Of a stretch of DNA of 64,000 nt, positions 26,336 to 35,964 are shown in pieces. The stretch's first letter is position 1. Each line of letters begins with the position of its first letter. Made by a program: the position numbers and the translations under genes. The stretch lies in contig NZ_POWF01000001.1 in NCBI RefSeq assembly GCF_002895005.1, positions 346,344-410,343 of the forward strand. Direction: 5' to 3'. The notes below the pieces were generated by a model, which did no database searches, was not told the DNA's origin, and was given only the letters and a program-made list of their open reading frames with translations. The DNA is from Hanstruepera neustonica (GTDB lineage: Bacteria; Bacteroidota; Bacteroidia; Flavobacteriales; Flavobacteriaceae).

Positions 26336-26902
26336 TTAGTTATTTAATAACCTCTCAACTACCTGTGGGAAATGTTCCATTTCCAATTCGTGGATTTTTG
26401 ATGCGACATCTTCAGCCGAGTCAGAAGGAGTAACCTTGCAAGTAGCTTGAAAAATAATAGCGCCTTCATCATAATGCTCATTAACGTAATGTATGGTAAT
26501 ACCAGTTTCGGTTTCGTTGTTAGCTACAACCGCTTCATGGACATACATACCATACATGCCTTTACCACCATATTTTGGTAATAAGGCTGGATGAATATTG
26601 ATGACTTTATTTGGGAATTCATTTAAAATACGCTCTGGGAACTTCCATAAAAAGCCCGCCAAAACAATAATATCTGGTTTTGAAGCTTTTAAGATATTTA
26701 ACACATCATCGGTTTCAGAAAAAGCAACTCTATTAAATGATAAAGCGCTTACTTTCAGTTTTTTACAGCGTTCTAATACTTTGGCATGGGGATTGTTAGT
26801 AAGCACTTGAATAACAGACACCTGTTCTCTGTTTTGAAAAAACTTAATTAAATTTTCAGCATTAGTACCACTTCCGGACGCAAAAATTACAATTCGCTTC
26901 AT
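26336..26902 (-). CDS. purN: Phosphoribosylglycinamide formyltransferase
   Basis: A 188-residue enzyme that transfers formyl from 10-formyl-THF to GAR, the third purine step. The nucleotide-binding start is MKRIVIFASGSGTNAENL. Catalytic residues N102 and H104 are in NIHPALLPKYGGKGMYG, and D145 in NEHYDEGAIIF. Length and order match PurN closely. It is divergent from acpP. In many flavobacteria purN, acpP, fabF and rnc are neighbours, as here. Confidence 0.95.
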   Translation of the reverse strand: MKRIVIFASGSGTNAENLIKFFQNREQVSVIQVLTNNPHAKVLERCKKLKVSALSFNRVAFSETDDVLNILKASKPDIIVLAGFLWKFPERILNEFPNKVINIHPALLPKYGGKGMYGMYVHEAVVANNETETGITIHYVNEHYDEGAIIFQATCKVTPSDSAEDVASKIHELEMEHFPQVVERLLNN

Positions 26903-27048
26903 TTACAGATAATAGTGTTAAGATTGTTCACGCAAAAAAAAGAATAATAATTAACAATTAGAAGGCAAAAAGCATTTACTTCAATCGAATTTTAGTAAAT
27001 TACAAGCACATTTTTAAACTAAAGGTGTGTAATAAAAATAAAGTTTTT

Positions 27049-27056
27049 TATTTTTG
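27049..27056 (+). promoter_or_regulatory. -7 promoter box of acpP
   Basis: TATTTTTG fits TAnnTTTG, 31 bases before the acpP ATG. No TTG lies at the expected upstream distance. Confidence 0.4.
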
Positions 27057-27087
27057 CCAACTAATTAAAACTTAAAATTAAAAGATT

Positions 27088-27321
27088 ATGTCAGACATTG
27101 CATCAAGAGTAAAAGCGATTATCGTAGACAAATTAGGTGTTGATGAAAACGAAGTTGTAACTGAAGCTAGCTTCACTAACGATTTAGGAGCAGATTCATT
27201 AGACACTGTAGAATTAATTATGGAGTTCGAAAAAGAATTCGATATCCAAATTCCAGATGATCAAGCTGAAAATATTGCAACAGTTGGTCAAGCTATTTCA
27301 TACATAGAAGAAGCTAAATAA
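27088..27321 (+). CDS. acpP: Acyl carrier protein
   Basis: A 77-residue acidic protein. Serine 37 in [11 protein letters not shown] is the 4'-phosphopantetheine attachment site. It carries growing acyl chains in type II fatty acid synthesis in the cytoplasm. fabF follows after 11 bases, a conserved pairing. Size and composition are fully typical. Confidence 0.98.
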   Translation: MSDIASRVKAIIVDKLGVDENEVVTEASFTNDLGADSLDTVELIMEFEKEFDIQIPDDQAENIATVGQAISYIEEAK

Positions 27322-27332
27322 GAACAGACTTT

Positions 27333-28583
27333 ATGGCACTTAAGCGAGTTGTAGTTACAGGTCTTGGCGCTTTAACACCTATTGGGAACACCAAAGATGA
27401 ATATTGGGATGCTCTGATTAGTGGGAAAAGTGGTGCGGCTCCGATAACATATTTTGATACTGAAAAGTTCAAGACAAAATTCGCTTGCGAATTAAAAAAC
27501 TTTAACGCAACCGATTTTCTTGATCGAAAAGAGGCCCGTAAAATGGATAAGTTTACGCAGTATGCTATGGTAGCTTCCGATGAGGCTATTGCTGATGCGA
27601 AACTAAACCTTGATGAGGTAAACAAATTACGGGTTGGCGTTATTTGGGGAGCAGGAATAGGAGGTCTTGAGACATTTCAGGATGAAGTTTTAAACTTTGC
27701 TGCTGGTGATGGGACTCCTAGATTCAACCCGTTCTTTATCCCAAAAATGATTGCAGATATTGCACCAGGAAACATTTCCATTAAGCATGGATTTATGGGT
27801 CCTAATTACACAACGGTATCTGCATGTGCTTCTTCTGCCAACGCTATGATTGATGCATTAAACTATATTCGTTTAGGGCATTGTGATGTCGTAGTTACTG
27901 GTGGAAGTGAAGCAGCAGTAACCATTGCAGGTATGGGTGGTTTTAATGCTATGCATGCACTTTCTACGAGAAATGAAAGCCCTGAAACAGCTTCTAGGCC
28001 GTTTGACGCAACCAGAGATGGTTTCGTTTTAGGCGAAGGAGCAGGCGCCATCATTCTTGAGGATTATGAACACGCAAAAGCAAGAGGAGCTAAAATTTAT
28101 GCCGAAGTCATTGGAGGCGGTTTGTCTTCTGATGCCTATCACATGACGGCTCCACATCCAGATGGCATTGGTGTTATTGCTGTTATGAAAAATTGTTTGG
28201 AAAACGCTGGTATAGACCCTAAAGAGGTTGATCATATTAATACGCACGGAACGTCAACACCACTTGGTGATGTAGCCGAGCTTAAAGCAATCTCTGAAGT
28301 GTTTGGTGACCATGCCAAAAACATCAATATTAATTCAACCAAGTCCATGACTGGACATTTATTGGGAGCTGCTGGAGCCATTGAGTCCATTGCTTCTATT
28401 TTAGCAATTGAACATGGTGTGGTTCCGCCAACCATAAATCACACAACCGTTGATGAAAATATTGATCCTGAATTAAACCTAACATTAAATAAAGCACAAA
28501 AACGCGATGTTAAAGTGGCCATGAGCAACACGTTTGGTTTTGGTGGACACAATGCCTGCGTACTGTTCAAGAAAATAGATTAA
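27333..28583 (+). CDS. fabF: Beta-ketoacyl-ACP synthase II
   Basis: A 416-residue thiolase-fold condensing enzyme that elongates acyl-ACP with malonyl-ACP. The catalytic triad is C165 (VSACASSAN), H305 (NTHGTSTPLGD) and H342 (MTGHLLGAAG), the Cys-His-His pattern of FabB/FabF. The N-terminus MALKRVVVTGLGALTPIG is standard. It lies between acpP and rnc with short gaps, so a three-gene transcript is likely. A terminator-like hairpin just after it, within rnc, may attenuate that transcript. Confidence 0.97.
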   Translation: MALKRVVVTGLGALTPIGNTKDEYWDALISGKSGAAPITYFDTEKFKTKFACELKNFNATDFLDRKEARKMDKFTQYAMVASDEAIADAKLNLDEVNKLRVGVIWGAGIGGLETFQDEVLNFAAGDGTPRFNPFFIPKMIADIAPGNISIKHGFMGPNYTTVSACASSANAMIDALNYIRLGHCDVVVTGGSEAAVTIAGMGGFNAMHALSTRNESPETASRPFDATRDGFVLGEGAGAIILEDYEHAKARGAKIYAEVIGGGLSSDAYHMTAPHPDGIGVIAVMKNCLENAGIDPKEVDHINTHGTSTPLGDVAELKAISEVFGDHAKNININSTKSMTGHLLGAAGAIESIASILAIEHGVVPPTINHTTVDENIDPELNLTLNKAQKRDVKVAMSNTFGFGGHNACVLFKKID

Positions 28584-28590
28584 ACATCGA

Positions 28591-29331
28591 ATGAAACACA
28601 TTCGTAACATACTAAATTCCCGTTCAAAAAACGACGGGAATTTTTTTGTGTCCATCCAGAAAATTTTGGGATTCAAGCCAAAGAATATTAAATTCTACAA
28701 AACGGCTTTTACACATCGCTCCATGAATATCAAGGATAGTCAAGGTCATCCTATTAACTATGAGCGTTTGGAGTTTTTGGGCGACGCCATGTTGGGTTCG
28801 GTTATTGCCTCTCATTTGTTTACGGAAGTTCCCAGTGGTGATGAAGGGTATTTGACCAAAATGCGTTCTAAAATTGTGAGTCGGGAGCATTTAAACGAAT
28901 TGGGGAAAGACCTGAATCTGGTTGATTTAGTTGAAAGCAAAATCCCAAAAGGTCAGTTTGGCGACAATATTTATGGGAATTTATTTGAAGCACTTATAGG
29001 TGCTATATTTTTGGATAGAGGCTATAAGTATTGTGAAAAATTCATCTACAAAAAAGTTATTATCCCTTATGTGGATATTGAAAAACTGGAAGGCAAGGTT
29101 ATCAGTTACAAGAGTTTGCTCATAGAATGGTGTCAAAAAGAGAAGAAAACATTTGACTACAATGTTTATGAAGACACTGGCAATGATGATATTAGACATT
29201 TTTCAGTGAAACTCTCCATAAACGATAAAATTGTTTCAAAAGCACGAGCCACCTCAAAAAAGAAAGCTGAAGAAAAAGCATCCAAACGTGCCTTTTTTGT
29301 GTTTCAAAACCAAATTTCAAAAGCCATTTAA
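28591..29331 (+). CDS. rnc: Ribonuclease III
   Basis: A 246-residue dsRNA endonuclease for rRNA and mRNA processing. The catalytic signature YERLEFLGDAMLG (57-69, with E61 and D65) and the second acidic helix YGNLFEALIGAIFLD (E133) are present. A dsRNA-binding domain occupies about 175-243, ending ATSKKKAEEKASKRAFF. The N-terminal ILNSRSKNDGNFF segment is conserved in flavobacterial homologues as I remember them, supporting the ATG at 28591. It begins 7 bases after fabF. An intrinsic-terminator-like hairpin lies within codons 8-19. Confidence 0.95.
   Translation: MKHIRNILNSRSKNDGNFFVSIQKILGFKPKNIKFYKTAFTHRSMNIKDSQGHPINYERLEFLGDAMLGSVIASHLFTEVPSGDEGYLTKMRSKIVSREHLNELGKDLNLVDLVESKIPKGQFGDNIYGNLFEALIGAIFLDRGYKYCEKFIYKKVIIPYVDIEKLEGKVISYKSLLIEWCQKEKKTFDYNVYEDTGNDDIRHFSVKLSINDKIVSKARATSKKKAEEKASKRAFFVFQNQISKAI
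28614..28647 (+). terminator. Terminator-like hairpin inside the 5' end of rnc
   Basis: AAATTCCCGT (28614-28623) pairs with ACGGGAATTT (28634-28643): 10 perfect base pairs, a 10-base loop and T7 at 28641-28647. By form it is an intrinsic terminator after fabF, but it lies in rnc coding sequence. It may act as an attenuator or as a processing site for RNase III itself; that is inference. Confidence 0.55.
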
Positions 29332-29464
29332 AGTCCCTTGTGTCAAACAGGGAATTATTAACGCAAACTATAACGTTTTCGTAATAGTAGACTGCTAAAA
29401 TTAATTTAAAGGCTATATTATTCCCCGTTTTAAGTACTATATTTACAATTATTAATAGCAATCT

Positions 29465-29950
29465 ATGGCCGTTCAAAAACTAGTTCTGGATGATTTTTTA
29501 GATATCCATGATTATGGATTGATAGGAATTCATTGCTCTATTGAAGATTACAGGCTAGCTTATTTTCTGAATCAATACTTAAACATCAATCTTTCAAGGA
29601 AATCGCAAGATTTAGATTTTAGTAAGCAAGTTCAGTATCCAATTTTTGAATGGGAAGACGAAAAGAAACAAATTATTTGGAATTTAGTATCCAATAGTTG
29701 CAAAGTAGAGAGTCAAACAATTAACCAAACAGAATCCCTTTTTAGTAATCCACAAGCGACTACTAAAACACATTATCTTATTTCGGAATACAAGAAAGTC
29801 AACTATTTTTTGAAAATTAGTGAGGAGGATATCAATAAAACCAAATTGAAGCTTGTTCTAAATAAAATCTTGAGCATTCCTCAAATTGTGACGGCCTACA
29901 ATGTAAATCCTGAAGAACTAAAGTCTAGAAACAACTTAATATTTTATTAA
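29465..29950 (+). CDS. IPExxxVDY family protein
   Basis: A 161-residue protein of unknown function. Its identity rests on its place between rnc and pyk, conserved in Flavobacteriia, and on the C-terminal motif, which reads IPQIVTAY here in place of IPExxxVDY. It starts MAVQKLVLDDFLDIHDYGLIGIHCSIEDYRLAYFLN. No signal peptide or membrane segment is seen, so it is probably cytoplasmic. The last base of its stop codon is the first base of the pyk ATG (TAATG), so the two are translationally coupled. Confidence 0.75.
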   Translation: MAVQKLVLDDFLDIHDYGLIGIHCSIEDYRLAYFLNQYLNINLSRKSQDLDFSKQVQYPIFEWEDEKKQIIWNLVSNSCKVESQTINQTESLFSNPQATTKTHYLISEYKKVNYFLKISEEDINKTKLKLVLNKILSIPQIVTAYNVNPEELKSRNNLIFY

Positions 29951-31392
29951 TGCCAAAGAGAAAGAAAACCAAAATCGTAGCTACATTAGGTCCAGCGACC
30001 AGTACAAAAGAAGTGCTAAAGGGCATGCTTGATGAAGGCGCCAATGTGTTTAGAATCAATTTTTCACATGCCGATTATGAAGATGTCAAACAGCGCATTG
30101 CTATGATTCGTGAGTTAAATGAAGAGTTTGATTACAATGCTGCTATTTTAGCCGATTTACAAGGGCCCAAATTGCGTGTGGGAACCATGAAAGGTGAAGT
30201 TGTAGTCAATGAAGGTGACGAAATTGTTTTTGCAACTGGCAAACGTTTTGAAGGAACCAAAAAGCGCGTTTATATGACGTATGATCGCTTTCCTCAAGAT
30301 GCTAAACCAGGTGAAAAGATATTATTGGATGATGGAAAACTCATTTTTGAGGTGGTTTCTACTGATAAGAAAAGTGAAGTGAAAGCACGTGTCCTACAAG
30401 GAGGGCCTTTACGATCCAAAAAGGGGGTGAATCTGCCCAATACCAATATTTCACAGCCCGCACTAACTGAAAAGGATATTGAAGATGCGCTTTTTGCCAT
30501 CGAACAACAAGTTGATTGGATTGCCTTATCTTTTGTCCGTCATGCTGAAGATTTAATGCAGTTAGAGGAATTAATACAAAAACATAGCGATTATAAAATC
30601 CCTATTATTGCCAAAATAGAAAAGCCTGAAGCCGTAGAAAATATTGATAAAATTGTGGCCTATTGTGATGGTTTGATGGTAGCCAGAGGCGATTTGGGTG
30701 TGGAGATTCCTGCTGAAGAAGTGCCATTAATTCAAAAAAAGTTAGTCTTACGGGCCAAACAAGCACGCATTCCAGTTATCATTGCTACTCAAATGATGGA
30801 AACCATGATTTCCAGTTTAACACCAACACGTGCTGAAGTCAATGATGTCGCGAATTCTGTGATGGATGGTGCGGACGCGGTGATGCTTTCTGGAGAAACA
30901 TCCGTGGGAAGTTATCCTATACAAGTGATTAAGCAGATGTCCAATATTATTAAGAGCGTTGAGGATTCGTCTTTAATACAAGTACCGCAGATACCACCAC
31001 ACATCAGAACCAAACGCTACATAACCAAGTCCATTTGTTACCATGCCGCCAACATGGCCAACGAAATTGATGCTAGTGCTATTTCCACTTTAACCAATAG
31101 TGGTTATACGGCATTTCAAATTTCTGCCTGGCGACCCAATGCCCACATTTTAGTTTTTACTTCTAACAAACGTATTTTAACCCAACTCAATTTGCTTTGG
31201 GGCGTGAAAGCGTTTTACTACGATAAGTTTGTGAGTACCGATGAGACCATTGAAGATGTGAATGCTATTGCCTGTAAAAAAGGCTACTTGGAAGTAGGCG
31301 ACATGCTGATTAGTTTGGCGGCGATGCCAATTCAGGACAAAGGGATGGTAAACACTTTACGCGTTACGGAGATTACAAGTTGCAGTTTTTAG
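29950..31392 (+). CDS. pyk: Pyruvate kinase
   Basis: A 480-residue TIM-barrel enzyme that converts PEP plus ADP to pyruvate plus ATP. Signatures are KIVATLGPAT at the N-terminus, FRINFSHADYED, IIAKIEKPEAVENID (catalytic Lys), MVARGDLGVEIP (metal site) and the signature block ATQMMETMISS...PTRAEVNDVANSVMDG. The C-terminal regulatory domain is complete, ending EITSCSF. It is coupled to the upstream IPExxxVDY gene by a one-base overlap. Confidence 0.97.
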   Translation: MPKRKKTKIVATLGPATSTKEVLKGMLDEGANVFRINFSHADYEDVKQRIAMIRELNEEFDYNAAILADLQGPKLRVGTMKGEVVVNEGDEIVFATGKRFEGTKKRVYMTYDRFPQDAKPGEKILLDDGKLIFEVVSTDKKSEVKARVLQGGPLRSKKGVNLPNTNISQPALTEKDIEDALFAIEQQVDWIALSFVRHAEDLMQLEELIQKHSDYKIPIIAKIEKPEAVENIDKIVAYCDGLMVARGDLGVEIPAEEVPLIQKKLVLRAKQARIPVIIATQMMETMISSLTPTRAEVNDVANSVMDGADAVMLSGETSVGSYPIQVIKQMSNIIKSVEDSSLIQVPQIPPHIRTKRYITKSICYHAANMANEIDASAISTLTNSGYTAFQISAWRPNAHILVFTSNKRILTQLNLLWGVKAFYYDKFVSTDETIEDVNAIACKKGYLEVGDMLISLAAMPIQDKGMVNTLRVTEITSCSF

Positions 31393-31461
31393 GGAATAAT
31401 CTATGTTTAGATTTTATTGGCAGTTTAAAAAAATAGACTACTTTTTAACAAAGCCCATCTA

Positions 31462-32565
31462 CTAAAACTCAAACTGCAATTGCACACTCACTTCTTTTTG
31501 GGGTTCTGTTTGTTTTGGTTTTTTTTCAGTGTTAAGGTTTGAGAGCGAAATACCTAAAAGCCTCACGGAGTTTTGCAACTTTTCTTGATATAGCAGGTCC
31601 TTTGCGGTTTCTAGAATAATGCTTTTATCGCTTATAAAATAGGGTAAGGTTTTGCTACGGGTTTGCAGCGTGAAATCACTGTATTTAATTTTTAAGGTCA
31701 CCGTTTTTCCAGCAACGGTACTTTTATGTAAACGTCTGGACACTTCTTCAGCAATATGGTCCAATTTTTCCAACATAAAAACTTCGGAAGAAAGATTTTC
31801 ACTAAAGGTGCGTTCTGCAGCCAATGATTTTCGTGTACGATTTGGTTTGACGTCACTGGTATGAATACCACGAACTACATAATAATAGTACCTACCTGAT
31901 TTGCCAAAATGCTCATCAAGGTATTCCAAAGATTTGCTTTTTAAATCCTTGCCTGTAAAGATTCCTTTTTGGTACATGCGTTCAGCGGTCACTTTGCCAA
32001 CACCATAAAATTTTCGAATGTCTAATTCCTCTAAAAATTGAAGCACCTCTTCTGGATTAACCGTTTTTTGTCCGTTAGGTTTGTTGTAGTCACTGGCTAC
32101 TTTAGCTATAAACTTATTAATCGAAATACCAGCCGATGCTGTTAATCCGACATCTTTAAAAATGCGTTCACGTATTTCTTTGGCAATAAGTGTTGCGCTG
32201 GGATTTCCTTTCTTGTTTTTAGTGACGTCCAAATAGGCTTCGTCTAAAGAAAGTGGTTCTACCAAATCGGTATAATCATAAAAAATCTTACGAATTTTTT
32301 TAGATATGTCATGATATCTATCAAAACGTGGCCTTACAAAGAATAATTCTGGGCACAAGCGTCTGGCTTTGACGCCACTCATGGCACTTCGCACACCAAA
32401 TTTACGAGCTTCATAACTAGCTGCACTTACTACGCCTCGTTTACTACTCCCGCCAACAGCAATGGGTTTACCCTTTAATTCAGGATTGTCCATCTGCTCT
32501 ACAGAAGCATAAAAGGCATCCATATCCACATGAATAATTTTTCTAATTGGTAAATCGTTTGGCAT
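31462..32565 (-). CDS. dinB: DNA polymerase IV (Y family)
   Basis: A 367-residue translesion polymerase. Catalytic acids are visible as HVDMDAFYASVEQ (D14, D16) and LSLDEAYLDVT (D108, E109). The little-finger domain includes RKSLAAERTFSENL. The C-terminus ends VQLQFEF, a plausible sliding-clamp-binding peptide (QLxFEF). It copies past lesions with low fidelity. It is divergent from the CYTH gene with a 35-base gap. No LexA-type operator was recognised. Confidence 0.95.
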   Translation of the reverse strand: MPNDLPIRKIIHVDMDAFYASVEQMDNPELKGKPIAVGGSSKRGVVSAASYEARKFGVRSAMSGVKARRLCPELFFVRPRFDRYHDISKKIRKIFYDYTDLVEPLSLDEAYLDVTKNKKGNPSATLIAKEIRERIFKDVGLTASAGISINKFIAKVASDYNKPNGQKTVNPEEVLQFLEELDIRKFYGVGKVTAERMYQKGIFTGKDLKSKSLEYLDEHFGKSGRYYYYVVRGIHTSDVKPNRTRKSLAAERTFSENLSSEVFMLEKLDHIAEEVSRRLHKSTVAGKTVTLKIKYSDFTLQTRSKTLPYFISDKSIILETAKDLLYQEKLQNSVRLLGISLSNLNTEKKPKQTEPQKEVSVQLQFEF

Positions 32566-32600
32566 GATGTAAATTTAGACATTAAATGTCTTTTATTTTT

Positions 32601-33068
32601 ATGATAGAGATTGAACGTAAATTTTTAGTGACATCAAAAGCTTACACATCAGAAGCTCAAAACACTACCCGTATTATCCAAGGGTTTTTAAATACAGATC
32701 CCGAACGAACAGTTAGGGTACGTTTAAAGGGTCAGCAAGGATTTATAACCGTAAAAGGAAAATCAACGGAAGATGGACTATCTCGTTTTGAATGGGAAAA
32801 AGAAATTTCAGAAACTGATGCCCAAAACCTATTGAAACTTTGTGAAGATGGTGTCATCGATAAAATGCGTTATGAGATTATCTGTGGAAACCATACTTTT
32901 GAAGTCGATGAATTTTTTGGAGATAACAGTGGATTAGTAGTAGCCGAAATAGAATTGAATTATCAAACTGAAATTTTTAAAAAACCTTTGTGGCTGGGAG
33001 AAGAAGTCACTGGACAAGTTAAATATTACAATGCACAATTAAGCAAACAACCTTTTAATACTTGGTAA
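32601..33068 (+). CDS. CYTH domain protein (triphosphate tunnel metalloenzyme)
   Basis: A 155-residue protein starting MIEIERKFLV, the ExExK motif that opens the CYTH/TTM fold. RVRLKGQQGFITVKGKS and FEWEKEI supply the basic and acidic residues lining the triphosphate tunnel, and EVDEFFGDNSGLVVAEIEL the C-terminal acidic strands. Bacterial single-domain members usually hydrolyse inorganic triphosphate; adenylate cyclase is a less likely alternative. The ATG at 32601 is chosen over one at 32586 because the family starts at MIEIERKF. The next gene starts 2 bases after the stop. Confidence 0.9.
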   Translation: MIEIERKFLVTSKAYTSEAQNTTRIIQGFLNTDPERTVRVRLKGQQGFITVKGKSTEDGLSRFEWEKEISETDAQNLLKLCEDGVIDKMRYEIICGNHTFEVDEFFGDNSGLVVAEIELNYQTEIFKKPLWLGEEVTGQVKYYNAQLSKQPFNTW

Positions 33069-33070
33069 CT

Positions 33071-33595
33071 ATGAAACAAATATTGTTGATAACACTATTA
33101 CTTTTTGCATTTAGTTGTAAAGAAGATAAACCAACTGATTTAAAAACAGAAACTATTATTAAAACGGATACAGTTTTTGTTGAAACCTTTAAAGGGGAAC
33201 CGATAAAATCAGCCAAAGCACTTAAAGCTGAACTTACAGAAAAGGGTTATCAAACCTTTGACTATGTAGATGAAAAAACTCAAGACACTGTCTTAATGCA
33301 GCAATATTTTATAGCGTTTTTAAAATCAGGTCCAATTCGCTCTCAAAATGAAGAGGAAGCTACCAAACTTCAAAACGAACATTTGGCTCATTTAGGGCGC
33401 ATGTACGAAGAAGGTTATGCTGATATTTCTGGCCCTTTTGGTGATGATGGTGAGATTCGTGGGATCACTATTTACAACGTGCCAACGTTAAAAATGGCAG
33501 ATAGTTTAGCCAATATGGACCCAATGGTAAAAGCTGGTCGTTTAGTAATCGAAATACACCCATGGTGGGCAGCGAAAGGGTTTCCTTTGCGGTAA
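33071..33595 (+). CDS. Lipoprotein with YciI-like domain
   Basis: A 174-residue protein with a lipoprotein signal (MKQILLITLLLFAFSCKED, lipobox FSC). A short linker is followed by a YciI-like alpha-beta barrel: QYFIAFLKSGP, LQNEHLAHLGRMYEEGYADISGPF and ADSLANMDPMVKAGRLVIEIHPWW. YciI proteins are small dimeric ferredoxin-like folds with a conserved His-Asp pair, and lipid-anchored versions occur in Bacteroidota. Activity unknown. It is probably cotranscribed with the CYTH gene and is convergent with pbpC. Confidence 0.82.
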   Translation: MKQILLITLLLFAFSCKEDKPTDLKTETIIKTDTVFVETFKGEPIKSAKALKAELTEKGYQTFDYVDEKTQDTVLMQQYFIAFLKSGPIRSQNEEEATKLQNEHLAHLGRMYEEGYADISGPFGDDGEIRGITIYNVPTLKMADSLANMDPMVKAGRLVIEIHPWWAAKGFPLR

Positions 33596-35947
33596 TTATT
33601 CCGAAATTGTAAAACTTCGTTTAGCTTCATTGCCAAATTCGTCTACCACAGTAATTAGGTGTTTTCCTTTTTTTGGGATAATAGCCAATTCATGAATGTC
33701 TTTAGTGCTTCCCAAATAATTATCATTAATGTACCAGAACACCGTAGTTTCAGGTTTAGAATGTGCGATTTGGAGCACTAAATCGTTTGTTGTGCCGTCA
33801 AAATCCTTTGGCAGAAAAATGCTGTTGTTTTCCTTCGGATAAATAAATGCCATTGAAATGCTGTTTTCACCCAAACAGTAACTTCTAAATTTGGGTAACG
33901 GTTTATAAAACGGATTTTTGGTTTTGTAATAATAAGCCATCAAAGGGGGTAATACAAACCACGATTTATGCGTGATATTGCTCATACTTTCGCAGGAAGA
34001 ATTCACTTGAAACGTTTCGCTTTTATCCAAATGCACTAACACATGATAAGGGCAAGGTTGTGTTTTTAATCCGCTAATTTGAATGAATTTATTTTCAGTA
34101 TCATCACAATTTGGCGATGCTCGATGACCACTTTTTTTACAGATAGTAACCTCTTGCATTTCATCAAAAGGTTTTGCAAACCAGTCGCTATTGGGCAATA
34201 CATCAAACACGTCAAATAAAATAGGAGCTGCTGCTTGTACTCCAACCAAACCTGGTCTGCCTTCGCCATCGGCATTTCCTACCCAGATACCAACGACGCA
34301 ATCCTTTGTTGTACCAATAGCCCAAGCGTCACGAAAGCCAAAACTCGTTCCTGTTTTCCAAGCAATTTGTTTTGAGCCATCAAAAAACTCCCAACTTTCT
34401 TCACCTTCCGGTCGGTTGACTTCTTTTAAACTTTCGTAAGTGAGATAAATGGAGCCTGCATCAAACAGTGTTTTTTCACTGGTTTTTTTTCCGAAGTCAA
34501 CCGTTTCCGAAGCTAAAAATGTAGGTTCACAAAATTCGTTGGAATAATATTCACTCGACGTTTCAGAAAAATGATTTAGGGTTGAAGATAATGCCGCGTA
34601 GCTTTTGCATAAATCCCAAAGGTTGCTTTCGGCACCACCAAGAATAAGCGATAAACCGTAATGATTGGCGTTGTATTTTAAATCTTTTAGCTGAAGTGTT
34701 TTTAAGTAATGATGAAATCGATCCAACCCAAACTCTTGAAGCATCCTCACCGAGGGTACGTTCAACGAACGCGACAAAGCTCTACTTGCTGGTATGGCAC
34801 CATCGTAAGTTTTGTTGTAATTCTCGGGATTGTAACTCCCAAATTGGGTAGGTACATCGGCAACTAAAGTATTAGGTAAAATATCGCCAGCATCAAGCAT
34901 TGCAGCATATAAAAAGGGTTTTAAAATACTACCTGTACTTCTAGGTTTGTCAATAATATCCACATCTTTTTGATGGGATTTATCGGTAGGCGTATTGCCC
35001 ACATAAGCCAAAACCTGTCTGGTTTTTACATCTAAAACCAAAACGGCTGCATTGTAAATTTCATTCTGACTTAATTGATTGTAATGTCTTTTTACAATAC
35101 GATTAACCTGCTGCTGCAATGGTGCGTTGATGGTTGTTCTTATGTGTTTACCGGAATAATTTTGAGCCACTTTTTGCAACAAATGAGGTGCGATTTGAGG
35201 TAACGAATACGGTTTTTGTGGTAAACTTTCTGCAATTGATAGATTATAAGTTAACGAATCAATAATTTGGTTTTGAAGCAGTTTTGTTAAAAGACGGTTG
35301 CGTTTTTTAAGTAAGCGATCTTGGTTTTTCCCTGGATAAATCAAACTTGGTGCATTAGGTAAAACCGCTAATGTGGCACTTTCAGCCCAAGAGAGCTCGT
35401 TGGCATTTCTGTTAAAATAGCGCCACGAAGCAGCATCCAACCCAACTACGTTGCCACCAAAAGGTGCATTGCTGCTATAATAAGAAAGAATTTTATCTTT
35501 TGAAATTCGTAATTCCAAGCGTGTAGCCAGAATAATTTCAATGGCTTTTTCAAAATAGGTTCGATTTTCACCTTTTCTGGATAAACGGATGACTTGTTGC
35601 GAAATGGTGCTTCCACCGCGTTTTATACCATCAGATTTTAGATTTTTGCGTAAAGCTTTAAAAATGGAAACCGGATTAAAACCAGGATGTTTGTAGAAAT
35701 ATTCATCCTCAAACTGAATAATACAGGTTTTGAATTTCTCTGGAATACTATCGTTATGAGGAAATCGCCATTGACCGTCTTTGGCAATTTGAGCTCCTAG
35801 TAATTCGTCGTTTTTACTGGTTATAACCGTTGCAGTTGGATCTTTAAACAATTGTTTAGGTAAACAGAAATAGTAGGCAACCAGTAACACAAAAAGCACT
35901 ACTGACTTTATTTTGTTGTTTTTTATGTAAGATAAAAGGCGTTTCAA
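33596..35947 (-). CDS. pbpC: Penicillin-binding protein 1C
   Basis: A 783-residue bifunctional peptidoglycan synthase anchored by one N-terminal helix (SVVLFVLLVAYYFCLP). The glycosyltransferase part shows QFEDEYFYKHPG and GGSTISQQVIRL. The transpeptidase has STGSILKPF (SxxK, near 337), SRSLNVPSV (SxN) and KTGTS (near 531). The C-terminal ~90 residues are the BiPBP_C domain specific to PBP1C. The only usable start is a TTG at 35947; an in-frame TGA lies seven codons upstream, next to the REP-like element. It is encoded with alpha-2-macroglobulin, the known partner. Confidence 0.93.
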   Translation of the reverse strand: MKRLLSYIKNNKIKSVVLFVLLVAYYFCLPKQLFKDPTATVITSKNDELLGAQIAKDGQWRFPHNDSIPEKFKTCIIQFEDEYFYKHPGFNPVSIFKALRKNLKSDGIKRGGSTISQQVIRLSRKGENRTYFEKAIEIILATRLELRISKDKILSYYSSNAPFGGNVVGLDAASWRYFNRNANELSWAESATLAVLPNAPSLIYPGKNQDRLLKKRNRLLTKLLQNQIIDSLTYNLSIAESLPQKPYSLPQIAPHLLQKVAQNYSGKHIRTTINAPLQQQVNRIVKRHYNQLSQNEIYNAAVLVLDVKTRQVLAYVGNTPTDKSHQKDVDIIDKPRSTGSILKPFLYAAMLDAGDILPNTLVADVPTQFGSYNPENYNKTYDGAIPASRALSRSLNVPSVRMLQEFGLDRFHHYLKTLQLKDLKYNANHYGLSLILGGAESNLWDLCKSYAALSSTLNHFSETSSEYYSNEFCEPTFLASETVDFGKKTSEKTLFDAGSIYLTYESLKEVNRPEGEESWEFFDGSKQIAWKTGTSFGFRDAWAIGTTKDCVVGIWVGNADGEGRPGLVGVQAAAPILFDVFDVLPNSDWFAKPFDEMQEVTICKKSGHRASPNCDDTENKFIQISGLKTQPCPYHVLVHLDKSETFQVNSSCESMSNITHKSWFVLPPLMAYYYKTKNPFYKPLPKFRSYCLGENSISMAFIYPKENNSIFLPKDFDGTTNDLVLQIAHSKPETTVFWYINDNYLGSTKDIHELAIIPKKGKHLITVVDEFGNEAKRSFTISE

Positions 35948-35964
35948 ATCAAGTGCTAGATTTT

